Assembly: GCF_009730915.1 (NCBI RefSeq)
Contig: NC_052476.1
Span: 20,751,257-20,815,256 of the forward strand
DNA length: 64,000 nt
Source: Dioscorea cayenensis subsp. rotundata
Taxonomy: Eukaryota; Streptophyta; Magnoliopsida; Dioscoreales; Dioscoreaceae
Direction: 5' to 3'
Shown here one piece after another: positions 23,347 through 36,642 of this stretch. Position numbers and translations under genes: made by a program. Every line of letters starts with the position of its first letter. Positions within the stretch are counted from its first letter, which is position 1. Under the pieces are notes generated by a model. The model had not been told where the DNA came from. It saw only the letters and a list, made by a program, of their open reading frames with translations, and did not search any database.

Positions 23347-25840
23347 CTGCATCAATTTACCACATAAAATAAGACAAAGAAATGTTACACTGCAATGCAA
23401 AACAACCAAAAGAAGCCAAACTTTCATCAAAACCAACAACCAGCATCCTACGTTCCCTATACAAATTTAAAGAACATCCACACTGCAGCCTCTGAAAAAA
23501 AGAAGTCGAGGAATTAAAAGTGGGGAACAAATAATCACACAACCATCAATTTGAGCTTGCACCCCAAACATACAAAGAAAAAGAGAGTTGGTCATGCAAA
23601 GCAACCATAAACAACCCAACTCAAAATTTGAAAGAAACACTCAACCATCAATTTGAGATTTTGCCTCAAACAAAAACCCAAAAAAAAAGCTAATCACACA
23701 AAACAAGCAACCCAAAACAATATTAAAAAGAATAAAAAAATCCACACTCCATATCCCAAAAAGAAGGGTTTTAAAGAAGAAAAACAACAGTAATCGCCTA
23801 ACCAACACAAAAATTTCCACTAATTACACAAATCGAGCATAAGCTGCCAAAAATTTTGCAGCAAAAATCAACAATCATGACTAAAATCCTAAAAACCCAG
23901 ACATGAATTTGGATCCTCAGTGGTCTCAAAAGCACACCACAGAAACAGGCATATTACAAATAAGAATTAAAATCATGTGGCTTGATTCATAATTTGCAAA
24001 ATTCTTGCAACCATACATCAACCAAGACCAAAAAAAGAAAGAAAGAACCAAAAGGAGAAAATAACTGGAATCACAACTAGAACACAGTGAATCAAGATAG
24101 GAACACAACGCCATGTGGTTTCATGCATTATCTAACCAAGCATCACCCAACACAAACAAAATAAATAAATAATACAATTAGAATGACAACAAAACCCCAA
24201 AAAAAACCAGAAAGGACCAGAATACCAGGTGCCCTCAGAATCAGACTTCAACGAGCCAACATTAATACTAAAGTTGACAACCTGTGACTTGATTTATTAG
24301 TTGTCAATACCTTGCAACAATGCACACAAACATTTAAAAATATAACAACAAAAAAAAAAGTATAACCACTGAAACCCTAGAAATCCAGAAACACAACATT
24401 AAACTAATCATAAATACTCTGGAGCTTGACTCATGAAAAATATCTGAAATTTCAATCACCATTCATTTAAACAATGGATTCTGAGAGACAGGAACACCAA
24501 GAATCACAACAAAAACACTGGAAATCCATAAATACAACTTCAACACAGAGAATCAAAGCTCTAGTGCTCGATTCATGGAAATATAGATGAGATTTTAATC
24601 ACTGCTTACCTTAACAATAAATTGTAAGAGACAAGAACTCCTAGGATCACAACTAAAGCCCTAGAAATCCATAAATATGACACTAACACCAATAATTGAG
24701 ACTCTGGTACTTGATAAATGGAAATAGATACAAGATTTAGATCACTACTTACTGTGGCAATAGATTCCAGGCGACAAGGACACCAAGAATCACAACTAAA
24801 ACCCTATAAATCCAGAAATACGACATAAACAGTAGGAATCAAGACTCCAGTGCTTGATTCATGGAAACATACATGAAATTACGATTACCACTGAGCTTAA
24901 CAATGGATTCCAAGAGATAAGGAACACCAAGAACCACAAATAAAGCCCTAGAAATCCAGAAATACGAAAAATCAAGATTCTAGTGCTTGATTAAATAGAA
25001 ATATATACGAGAACCCTAAAAATCCAGAAATACAACATTAACACTAAGAATCCAGACTCCAGAACTTGATTCATGGAAATATACATGAGATTACGATTAC
25101 CACTCAGCTTAACAGTGGATTCCAAGAGATAAGGAACACCAGAACCACAAATAAAGCCTTGGAAATCCAGAAATACAACATTAACACTGAGAAACAAGAC
25201 TCTGGTGCTTGATTAAATAGAGCCCTAGAAATCCAGAAATACAACATTAACACTGAGAATCAAGACTCTGGTGCTTGATTAAATAGTAATATATACGAGA
25301 ACCCTAAAAATCCATAAATACGACATTAACACTGAGAAGCAAGACTCCAATGCTTGATTCATCAAAACATACATGAGATTATAATTACCACTCAGCTTAA
25401 CAATGAATTCCAAGAGGTAAGAACACCAAGAACCACAAATAAAACCCTAGAAATCAAGAAATACGATAATAACACTGAAAATCAAGACTCTGGTGCTTGA
25501 TTAAATAGAAATATATACGAGAACCCTAAAAACCCAGAAATACGACAATAACACTGAAAATCAAGACTCTGGTGCTTGATTAAATAGAAATATATACAAG
25601 AACCCTAAAAATCGAGAAATACAACATTAACACTAAGAATCGAGACTCCAGTGCTTGATTCATGGAAATATACATGAGATTACGATTACCACTGAGATTA
25701 ACAGTGGATTCCAAGAGATAAGAACACCAAGAACCACAAATAAAGCCCTAGAAATCCAGAAATACAACAATAACACTGAGAATCGAGACTATGGTGCTTG
25801 ATTGGATAGAAATATATACGAGATTTCGATCATCGCTTAC
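23347..25840 (-). other. Leader (5'UTR) intron of the SR34-like gene
   Basis: Minus-strand acceptor TTGATGCAG at 23347 leaves AAAGC before the ATG at 23341. The best donor is CAAG|GTAAGCG at 25840/25841, just inside the GC-richer first exon. The intron is about 2.5 kb. Its upstream half is a tandem array (listed separately); 23350-24240 is AT-rich and A-rich on the plus strand, without coding signal. Long leader introns are common in plant SR genes and usually alternatively spliced. Confidence 0.65.
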
Positions 25841-25850
25841 CTTGACGATG
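24300..25850 (-). repeat. Tandem repeat array, about 143-bp unit with 67-80-bp subunits, covering copies of a splice donor
   Basis: A landmark CCCTAGAAATCCAGAAATAC (with variants) recurs near 24375, 24516, 24659, 24802, 24946, 25013, 25155, 25222, 25302, 25443, 25522, 25602 and 25744. Spacing is about 140-147 for full units and 67-80 for partial ones, so about 13 copies. Many full units include a segment matching the end of leader exon 1 (GGAATCCATnGTnAA) and the adjoining intron start. On the minus strand strong donors survive at 25840 (CAAG|GTAAGCG), 24752 (CACA|GTAAGTAG) and 24609 (TAAG|GTAAGCAG); other units have lost the GT. Confidence 0.85.
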
Positions 25851-26010
25851 GATTCCGGGAGGCGATAACCAGGGAACAATGGCTCGAGACCGCGAGGGTT
25901 TTGAGGGTGCGAGATTTGTCACTTGTGAAACGGATGATGGGATTATATTGAGGGTGGAGAGACACGTGTCTATGAATAACTGGGCCGTGCTGGGCCAACT
26001 TTGAGCCCAA
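25841..26010 (-). promoter_or_regulatory. Leader exon and proximal promoter of the SR34-like gene
   Basis: GC-richer segment directly upstream of the leader donor. It contains a perfect palindromic G-box GACACGTGTC (25961-25970). Further upstream are repeated TGGGCC/GGGCC motifs (25980-26008), typical of TCP-bound plant housekeeping promoters. The transcription start is not determined. Confidence 0.5.
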
Positions 26011-27163
26011 GTCCACATTATACCAGAAATTGGGTTCTATTTATAAATTTTTAAAATATTTCAAACTATTTATATCACGTTCATAAATACAAATCATACC
26101 TGGAAGTCACCATGACTGGTGGGTGAGTGATGAAATATCGAACCCCTTGTGCTAGAGTACTATACAGTGCTTTGCAAACATACTATAGAACTAATATATT
26201 GATACTGTTTGTCTACTATTTACAGAGATCTTTTGTGGAATGAGTCCGTATTGTCCACTTCTCCAGTGTTGCAAAAACACAAGATTTACTATTATGGGGT
26301 TATAGTCATTGAAATATTATATTGGACACGCATAACAAGCCTTAATTGCCCCAGTGTTAGATAGCTCAATATGGTAAATTTTTAAGGGGCCGTTAAGCCA
26401 TAACTGGTATACCACTGTATATGTCTGTCCCTTTGACATCCTATTATAGGGTAGCGTTTGTTGCTTTTGTCAAAAATAAATAAATAAATACATCATAAAT
26501 ATACAATTTAGTATATAACTAACTCGGTGATTTAGATAAGTTATTTTGAATTTTAATGATAGTATAGGTGAAAAAACACTGTAAAGAGAAATCTATTTTT
26601 TTTTTTAATAATACTCGCAGATGTTTAATTTAGAAACAGTGACTCTTGTAATGTTGGAAAAATAAATTAAAATTTAAATAATTTTGGTAAAAAAAAGTAT
26701 CATTTTCCGTAAAAATAACAAACAACCTTAACCTCCTCACCATCAAATATTTTTTTTTAATAACATAGTCAAGTTATTTGCAACTATTACCCATACAAAT
26801 TATAATAATAATAATTTCATAGCTCCAAATCAAGATGAAAAAAATACAAACATATTTGTTTGAAGTGATGAAAGATCGGGTTTTAAATAGATGATTTTGA
26901 GTTTAAATCATTGTGTATACAAAAATAACATTAGTTGAAAAGACATATGTTCTTTTATACAACTCCCAGTACTTTGTTCTAAGAACTAGACTAATTTATA
27001 GCGTGTTGTTCCTGAAAATACTATAAATTAAAGATAAAAAAAAACGAGAGAAAGTATGTATATATATATAACAATATTTATATCCAAATTTAGATGTTGA
27101 AACACAAGTACCAAACAATTAAAACATTCATAAACCATACAAGAAACAACATAACATCATAGT
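26011..27163. other. AT-rich intergenic region with a possible A-tailed retroposon
   Basis: From about 26095 to 26490 the base composition is more even than the surroundings, and the stretch ends in TTTTGTCAAAAATAAATAAATAAATA. The nearby stretch at 10870-11175 also ends in an A-rich tail after a TTGT-type motif. This could be a SINE or LINE 3' fragment, but no protein or target duplication was recognised. The remainder is AT-rich with short A and TA runs and the 3' flank of the STIG1-like gene. Confidence 0.35.
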
Positions 27164-27592
27164 TCATAGATCACCACCACCATAACCACACAATCCAAAA
27201 CTACATTCAACCTTATGAGGACAAACATGATAACAAGAGCCACAATGCAAAGGATCATTCTCAAGACTAGTGCACCTACCACCACAACATGCAAGTCCAA
27301 ATCCACACTTAAGGCCACATTCCCCACAATGTTGTTCATCATTCAATACATCCTTGCAAAACCTATGAAAACAACAAGTGTAGTTCTCTTGCCAAGGTTT
27401 GTTTTCCATATACAACAAACACACACTTGTATCATCGAAACAAGGCCGGCCTCTCCGGCCTCGCACCGCCGCCCGGAGAAACCCTGAGCGTGTCACCGGA
27501 GTTGCGGCTTCTCCGTCTATCATTTTGATCATGTTGAAGATCAAGCAAGTGAGGAGAAAACATGAGAGAACTTTGGTGATGGTAGTAGGCAT
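27164..27592 (-). CDS. STIG1-like secreted cysteine-rich protein
   Basis: Single-exon gene of 142 residues. The first about 28 residues are a hydrophobic signal peptide (VLSCFLLTCLIFNMI). The C-terminal two thirds is Cys-rich with the STIG1-family pattern, including HCGECGLKCGFGLACCGG, HCGSC and CGYGGGDL. Stigma-specific protein 1 relatives are secreted to the extracellular matrix; tomato STIG1 binds pollen receptor kinases, and other members act in stigma exudate control or stress. Length (about 140-155 in the family) and lack of introns fit. The start is the only ATG giving a signal peptide. A TTATAATAA box lies about 60 bases upstream. The tissue of action is not shown by the sequence. Confidence 0.9.
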   Translation of the reverse strand: MPTTITKVLSCFLLTCLIFNMIKMIDGEAATPVTRSGFLRAAVRGRRGRPCFDDTSVCLLYMENKPWQENYTCCFHRFCKDVLNDEQHCGECGLKCGFGLACCGGRCTSLENDPLHCGSCYHVCPHKVECSFGLCGYGGGDL

Positions 27593-28623
27593 GAGATCAT
27601 TTTGAGATTGTTCTTTGTTTGAGCATATATGGATGTTTATCCTGGGTTGGTTTATTATAATGTGGTGGGTTTGGGAATCTTTTAACTACTCTATGCTTCC
27701 TCTCCAATGAACTTAATTTTATCAAGAGTTAGTAGCATTAGGTTCTCCAAAACAAAGATATTCCTAGTTTTATATATATATATATATATATATTTATTAT
27801 TATTATTATTATTATTATTTTTCAATAGGTGACAAATAGCCCAATTTAAAAGGTGGATGATTCATTAATAGAAGTTGTTAGTTTTGCTTTTTATATATAT
27901 ACATATACATATTTGATGAGAATTTTATAATCAGGAGCTTACATTATAATATCATAATGAAAGTATAAATTTTTTCATTAAAGGGGGTTTTAAATTTGAT
28001 CAAATAAAATTGGTTCAAGCTGTAGAAATTTGAGTGACTAAATCAATGATTTTGACTATAGTTTGTTAAACATATAAAACAATCATTAATGGAAAATCTA
28101 AATTAATGAAAAATATTTGTTTTAATTTATACAATTTTCGTTCAACTTAAAATTTAGATATTTAATTAATCATCTTTTGAGTTTAATGATTAAATTAATA
28201 AAGATGCTTTATTCATCAACTAGTAAATGTAACCGAAAAGATTAAATATTATCATTATTATACTTCATAAACACGGATTGTGGTTTTTAAAGCCAAAAAT
28301 TGAAATTAAATAAGAGAAATTTTTTTTAAAAAAAAAAAAAAAAGTTGACTTTGTTGATTTTGAAGTTTATCAATATTTTTATGATAAATAAACCACGTGT
28401 TAACGTTACATTGGTGCTTTTGTGTGGATGTCTCACCCAATAAAAATAGGACACGTCACAATGAAACTTTAGTTGCTGTTTGTTTCCATACATTGGATCC
28501 AACGGTAAACACCGCGTGAAACCTCGACCTCCTCGTTCTGTCTATAAATATCATGCCTAATTTTTCTTCTTGATTTTGTGAAAAAATTTATAATCGAAGG
28601 AGAAATCTCGAATCGAAGTGAAG
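27593..28623. promoter_or_regulatory. Divergent promoter region between STIG1-like (-) and HIG1-like (+) genes
   Basis: Shared upstream region of two divergent genes. It has (AT)n followed by (ATT)n at 27774-27820 and AT-rich DNA to about 28370. A CACGTG G-box lies at 28394-28399 and an ACGTCAC-like element near 28449. A clear TATA box, CTATAAATA (28542-28550), sits about 75 bases before the HIG1-like ATG. G-box-type elements are common in stress-responsive promoters; regulation by stress is inference. Confidence 0.5.
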
Positions 28624-30919
28624 ATGGTTGAGGGATTGAGCAACATGGAATCGATAAGGAAGTGGGTCGTGGATCACAAGCTGCGAACAGTTGGTAATCC
28701 TTCGAATTTTCCCTTTTTTTTTTCTAAATTTTTTGGGATATTTTTGGTGTGAGATTTGATTTTGATTTGGTTTTTTTGTTTTGGGAATTGAAGGATGCCT
28801 TTGGATTAGCGGCATTGCGGGTTCTATGGCGTATAATTGGTCTCGGCCTAATATGAAGCCCAGTGTCAAGATCATTCATGCAAGGTTTGATTTTTAACTT
28901 TTTGATAGCCGTGTTCTTTGGTTGCATTAATTCTGGTTTGCTTTTTATATTTTTGTTTTTTGTTTTTTTTTTTTGGGTTGAATCGATGAATAGGAGTGAA
29001 AAGTTGAAATTTTGGGAGGATTTAGGTTTCCAAGTAACCTTGATGTATTGTTTATCTGACTTATGGTTCTTTTAACAGTTAATTATGTTTGGTAATGTTT
29101 GTAAGGCTGAAACTTTGGAAGTCTAGATTTGTTATTTTGATACAAATCAGTATCTATATGGTAATAGATTGATTGAAATAGTGACATTTGTCTTCCTGGC
29201 ATTTTTTCAATGATGGCAATCAATGAATGGTAGTGAAAACCTGAATTTATTTTTTGGGGATTTTAGGTTTCCAAATAACCTGGATAAATTCTTGTTTGAG
29301 TTGGTTCATGATTATTGTTTTGATATGTATTCTTTTAGATGATTTTTTGAATAATGATTTGAGTTTTGATAACTAATTGTTACGTTTGACAATGTTCATG
29401 GGCCTCAAGTTTTGGAAGGCTTGATTTGTTTTTCAGACACAAATCAATACATGGAGGGTGGTAGAATGATCAAATAGAGACATTTGTCTTTCTAGTGTTG
29501 ATAGTTGTATTGTTGTGTGCTTTGTGACTGGAGTCTTGAATTGAGAAGTTATATTAGTGAGAATGTTAAGCTGTTGTTTAATGTGCTTTTGGGAATTGAA
29601 ACTAGAATGTGATATTCTATGTCGCTTCGTTCTGGCTACCAGAGATCACAATAAAATTGAAGGATTTTATATGAGGAAATAAATTTTATTTCAAGGATAT
29701 AGGTGCTGGCAGCGCTGCTGTAGGAATTTACTGATGAGACCCATTGTTTTATTTATCACATTGGGGCTCTATTTGGAGACCAGGTGATTTAAGTTGCTGC
29801 CAAACTTTATATTTGGTTTTCGTGAAATGAACAAGAAAAGAAAAGAGACATGTTGTTTTATATATTTTGACTTCGAGTAGCAACTTGAGTACATTTCAAA
29901 TGGGTTTCAAGCAAACTGGCAATCTATTGTAAGTTGTTTATATATTGTAATTTGACCTCTTGTAGACTAATATTATCGGATCCCTAATTGAAAGAATCAT
30001 TTGTTGTTATACTTATGGGTTTTGGCTTATTTTGAGGCATAAATGTTTAGCATGAAGCCCTTGGAGAAAGTAAATGAATGAACCATTTGCTTGTTGATTA
30101 AAGAAGATGCTGGTTAAACACATACATCCAACATCTTTGTCAGAGACAGATCTACCACCATCTCTATTTGTCAACATATTCCAAGTTCTTTCAAACACTA
30201 TTTTGATGAAATTATCGGTAATAACCATGAAGTAGTGGACAGTAAAATTGCTAGAAGTGTTTGTGGGTTGTTTGGGATCGAGTATGTGTTTTGGTATTTT
30301 AGTATCAAGAGATATTTCTGTCCATGGGGAAAGATAACCCAATGGTACTATTAGATCAGAAGATTTATTTTAGACAGAAGAAACAGCTGCAATGGATTAT
30401 TAAATTGTGGGTACCAGCATTGAGATGTGAGTATGCAGTTTACAATCTTCTATCTTGATCATCAAGAGTAAAATAAGAGTGCTATCTTTCAACATTGATT
30501 ACAAAGTCCGACCTTTTTTACTTACAACCTGTTAAAAGAGCATCTATATTATCAAATCTTTCTCATTTCTAACTGCTCACTATTGCTTTTCATACTTGCC
30601 AATACATTTTGTCATCGAAGTAGCCATTTTCTTTATTTTGTTATTTCTCATCTTCGAGTTGCCACAATGCTTACCATTATATGCTATAACCTGATTCACT
30701 AACATAGTCAAACTGATGATCAATTCTTATAGGTTACATGCTCAGGCACTCACCCTGGCTGCTCTGGCCGGAGCCGCTGTGGTTGAATACTATGACCACA
30801 AGTCGGGATCCGGATCGGGAACAGGATCAAAGGTGGACAAAGTACACAAATCAATTCCTGACTCATTCACAGAAGGATTAAAGATCGACAGCTCCCGAGG
30901 TTCTCATCTCTTCATGTAA
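28624..30919 (+). CDS. HIG1-domain (hypoxia-responsive family) mitochondrial protein
   Basis: Three exons: 28624-28693, 28794-28884, 30733-30919; 115 residues, phases close. The protein has RKWVVDHKLRTVGCLWISG, then SMAYNWSRP, IIHARLHAQALTLAALAG and VEYYDHKSG. This closely follows the plant hypoxia-responsive HIG1 family, with two membrane segments (around residues 25-42 and 55-75) and the conserved R-x-HAQ loop motif. HIG1/Rcf1 relatives sit in the inner mitochondrial membrane and associate with cytochrome c oxidase and respiratory supercomplexes. The C-terminal tail is Gly/Ser-rich (SGSGSGTGS) and longer than some relatives. Intron 2 (1.85 kb) carries diverged internal duplications. Confidence 0.9.
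28978..29500. repeat. Diverged direct duplication in HIG1-like intron 2
   Basis: The stretch from about 28978 to 29200 (ATGAATAGGAGTGAAAA, TTTAGGTTTCCAAGTAACCT, GACATTTGTCTTCCT) recurs in order from about 29215 to 29495 with many differences and a longer middle. An old intronic tandem duplication with no coding content. Confidence 0.7.
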
Positions 30920-31497
30920 ACCAATACAAACATTTTTTTGCAGGTCCTCAGTTGTGAGGACATTTTTGTTACTACTCTGGTTAAACACTTTCATTCAGAG
31001 ACGAGCTTTTCCTTTCATTGACTGGAAATTAACTATCCTTTCCGTTTCTAAATAAATTGTTATTCCAATTTTTTTTGTGGAGTAAACAAATGTAATTTAA
31101 ACTTTGTTCAATTCAATCAAATTATTTGATGTCCAACCATTCATTAGCATTCAGTTCAACTGGGTTTTTTGCTGATTTTCCAGTGATTGTTTAAGCACAT
31201 TTCCATTCTATTCAAGCTTGAAATTTTAATGTAATTATTTAAGCACGCTTATAAAGATTTAGTAATTATTTATCAGTTAATGTAAAAAAAAAATGATGCA
31301 ATAAAAATATTTTAAATTGATAAAAAGAAAGTACTTATTGGGACTTGGGTCAATGAAAGATTAGTTGGGCCGGGCCGGGCCGAGCCTTCATTTGGAGAAC
31401 TATAAATACTAGCCTCGAGGATGCAAAGATCTCTCTCTGTTCTTTCTAAAACCCTAACCCTAATCGAGGATCGCCGGCGGCGGCAAGAGATCTCGAG
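30920..31497. promoter_or_regulatory. Intergenic region and ribosomal-protein-type promoter of the eL22 gene
   Basis: The 3' flank of the HIG1-like gene followed by the eL22 promoter. It has three overlapping GGGCC repeats (TGGGCCGGGCCGGGCC, 31366-31381) matching TCP/site II elements. A telo-box AAACCCTAACCCTAA (31449-31463) ends about 35 bases before the ATG. This pair of elements is characteristic of plant ribosomal protein gene promoters. ACTATAAATA near 31400 could be a TATA box. Confidence 0.75.
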
Positions 31498-33373
<1,876 letters not shown>

Positions 33374-34412
33374 TTTTACGCAATATTTGCTTTGTAGTCA
33401 ACAATTTTGTGTCCTCACTTGATCATGCATGTGTTACACGCCACATTTTGTTGGTTCTATGGATTTAATTTGAATATCTTCTCATCCATGAGAAGCATAA
33501 TCAGTTGTTTTTTCCCTTAAAAGTATTTTGTGCTTGTGTGCATTTCTCATGGACAGAACTGCTTCTCTTACTCTTTCAGACAGACTTTGTCATGTTTGCA
33601 GATAAACTCTCATCCTGAGAGTAAGAGTATTTTTTTTTAATGACAATTATTTGTTTTAGTTCCGAAAGTTTGAATTAGGGGTGGGAAAAATCCTTTTTTA
33701 ATTAGGTTGTCTGGATGTTTTAATTTAATCAAATTTTTAAAGTATATTTAAATTCACTCAAATATTAAATTATATAAAAATAATTTAATTTACATTAAAT
33801 GTAAAAAAGATAAAATCAATAATCTAAAACTTACTTAAAATATATAGAAAAAAATAATATTTGTTAGAAGTTTTTGAAAAGATAGGATTTAAAATAGGTG
33901 GGTTTTAGATTATAATCTTTTAAAATTTTAGAAGTAAAATAACTCAGTTGTTCAAATTTTTCATGTCTTGACTTTATCAAGAATTTAAATTCGGACAACT
34001 AATTTATGTCCGCACCCTGACCCGTATTAGTAAAATTTTTATTCAAACCCATTTTATATTCTAGATCAGACAGAGTGATGGATCCAATCAGAGTATTGTC
34101 ACCCTCGTTTGAATACTTTAAAATTTATGTTGGTTTTTATGGTAAGCAATTAAAATAAGCAACACATGTCCCACGTGTGGTCAGCGATGTCCACTGGTTT
34201 CTTTGTCTTTTGCAAAATTTTTAACCTTTAACACATGTCGCTATTAATTTACATCAATAAAAATGGACAATGATATCAGTGGTCATCTTTTATTAATTAT
34301 TATGCTCTAGGAGATAATTTTATTTTCATCTTAGTTCTAGTCCACTTGATCATTAAAGTGAGTCACTTGAGTTCACATGATGACTTATACACATTGCATC
34401 AATTATTAAAGT

Positions 34413-34440
34413 CATGAATAGCTTTAATTAAGATATATTT

Positions 34441-34478
<38 letters not shown>

Positions 34479-35330
34479 TGAGGACTGAACATCCTATAGA
34501 TTTAAAATTTAGAAACACCCACAATATTTATTATATAGTAATTCAAAGTTAGATTTATTCATAAACAATATTAAAACAGTGTCAAACTATGTTACACACT
34601 GATAATAAAATAGTAAATTTATGCGGTATTAACATTGAAACCATGAATATCTTTAATTAAGATATATTTCATATATATATATACATGAGGACGAAACACC
34701 CTATAGATTTGAAATTTAGGGACACCCACAATATTTGATGTATAATAATCCAAAGTTAGATCTATTAAAAAATAATAGTAAAATAGTATCAAATAGTATT
34801 ATACAGTACTCATAGCAATATATTTATACAATATTAATACTAAAACTATGAATAATTTTAATTAAGATATATTTCATATATATATATATATATATATACA
34901 TGAGGATGGAAACACCCATAGATTTGAAATTTAGGGACACTCACAATATCGGTTGTATAGTAATCCAAAGGTAGATCTATTCATAAATAATATGTATAAT
35001 ATCCAAATATCTCTCTTCTCTTTTGGTTATTTTACTTAAAAATACGTCTCACTAATCCCTCTACTTTTGAAATGACTTAATTTAGTCTCTTTATCTTAAT
35101 TTTTTCGCATATAGTCCTTCTACCTTGAAAAATACAGTCAATAATTGGTCTATTTTAGAGTAGAAAGGACTAAATAGAACCATTTTCAAGTGACAAGAGT
35201 AGAGGGACCAAATAGAAAGATTGAGAAAAATAGAGGGACTAATTCGGGTATTATATCTAAATAATATTAAAACAGTATCAATAGTATTACATAGTAATTA
35301 TAAACAATAAATTTATATAATATTAATATA
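34413..35330. repeat. Three-copy tandem repeat of a 205-229-bp unit
   Basis: Units begin at about 34413, 34642 and 34847 with ATGAATAnnTTTAATTAAG, then an (AT)n tract, GAGGAnnGAA, CCTATAGATTTnAAATTTAG, GACACCCACAATAT, and a tail with AATAATATTAAAACAGTATC. The tail of the third unit is displaced to about 35258-35330 by an inserted element. Confidence 0.85.
34994..35257. mobile_element. 264-bp Mutator-type MITE with 10-bp target-site duplication
   Basis: The flanks carry the identical 10-mer TAAATAATAT (34984-34993 and 35258-35267). The two intact neighbouring tandem units have only one such site (CAATATTAAAACAG, ATAGTAAAATAG), so they act as empty-site controls. The ends are inverted: GTATAATATCCAAAT on the left and GATATAATACCCGAAT read from the right. 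Internally, CACTAATCCCTCTACTTTT on the left matches an inverted AATTAGTCCCTCTATTTTT on the right, so the element folds back. A 9-10-bp duplication points to the Mutator superfamily. No coding capacity; it needs a transposase supplied elsewhere. Confidence 0.8.
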
Positions 35331-35640
35331 AAAAATAAGTTTGATCATTATCTGACAGCTATAAACGAGACGGTAAATGAACATCTTTATTTTGCTACGT
35401 GATGAATATATATATATATGTATATCATATTTTATAAATAATTAAATATTATATATATGTATATATAAATAAATCACAAGGCTCATAATTATTTTGTTTG
35501 ATTATTTTTTGGTCTACTATTCCAGAGGCTACATAAGTACTTAATCCTTTACTATCACTAGGCTGGTATGTTTTAGTTTCTTCCAAAGCTTTTAGATAAG
35601 ACTTTTTACCGTAGTTACCCATTATGTGGTACTTAAATGT

Positions 35641-36642
35641 TTTAATTCTTTATTTATATTTTAAAGAAACAGAGCGTTAGTGAATCTCAAATGTGAGCGT
35701 GAATTTTTGGTTGGATTTCAGTCTGCGCATTTCCACGAGGTTCGTATGATCTCGCTCCAGCCGGAATCTCCGAGGAATCTCGCAGGAATACGGCGAGACG
35801 GATTCCCGCCGACGGCCGGACTCCTTTCGCTGGTTCTGGATTCGAGACCAGGTTCCACTTTCTCCGCCCCTACGTTTAATTCCAGGAATTTGTCTGAAAT
35901 TTGGTGATTTTTTGGGTTCTTATCATCTAAAAATTTGTTCTTGTGCTCTATTTTGAATGTTGTTTTGGTTTTGGATCTTTTCTCTTGATGTTTTTTCATG
36001 GAATTATTTTGGATTTCGACTTGTTGGGTTGAATCGGTGAGAGAAAAGGAGTTGGTCGCTGTCTGTGTTTGTTGTCTAACTTTTTCTTTGTTGGAGAGTG
36101 ATTTTGATATATTGCCTGAATTTCAATTTTAGAGAAGTTTTGTTTGTTAATAAACCAGATTATGTACCTCACAGAAGCCAAATTGTTAATCTGCAATCAC
36201 ATCTCCAGCCGTGGGAAGCATAAAGGTACCCAAAAATATACTGGCATGCATTTTTACCTCTTCTAAAAATAGGCAAATCAGCAGCCGCAAATGGACAAAA
36301 AATTGGACTTTTGTTGTGTGTGTTCTTTCTTAATATTAATCATATGATACTTGGAAACTTTTTTGATAGCGAACTAACAACTACTAACTTGTTTGCCTCA
36401 TTCATATCCTGTTGATGGCTAATCCTGAGGTTTTGATGCACTGAGGATTGCAGTTTTTGTTTTAATTTAATTTCTAGCATTCTTTAAAATAGTTTGATGT
36501 TATTAACTTATCATTTACTTTATTTAACCTGTATGAATGACACAATGATATTCATTGATTCAGGTCCCAGTCTATTGTCCTGAAAGTGCCACAATATTCA
36601 GTCTCAAATTGTAAATAACCTTGTGTTGTAATATATTAAAGA
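35641..36642 (+). promoter_or_regulatory. Probable 5' leader of the MHX-like gene with upstream ORFs
   Basis: A GC-rich block (35730-35880) in AT-rich surroundings suggests a first, mostly non-coding exon. It contains a minimal uORF ATG-TGA at 35691-35696 and a 53-codon uORF at 35746-35907. A leader intron is likely, ending at an AG near 36565 (ATTGATTCAG). Arabidopsis MHX is known to have a leader intron and an inhibitory uORF, so this layout fits, but the exon borders were not fixed. Confidence 0.45.

Larger units (their letters stand above)
33374..35640. other. AT-rich intergenic region with tandem repeats and a MITE
   Basis: Begins with the eL22 3' flank, then very AT-rich sequence. From 34413 a roughly 205-229-bp unit is repeated three times, and its third copy is interrupted by a 264-bp MITE (both listed separately). 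(AT)n runs occur at 34443-34475, 34676-34683, 34877-34898 and 35407-35470. No gene was recognised. Confidence 0.6.
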
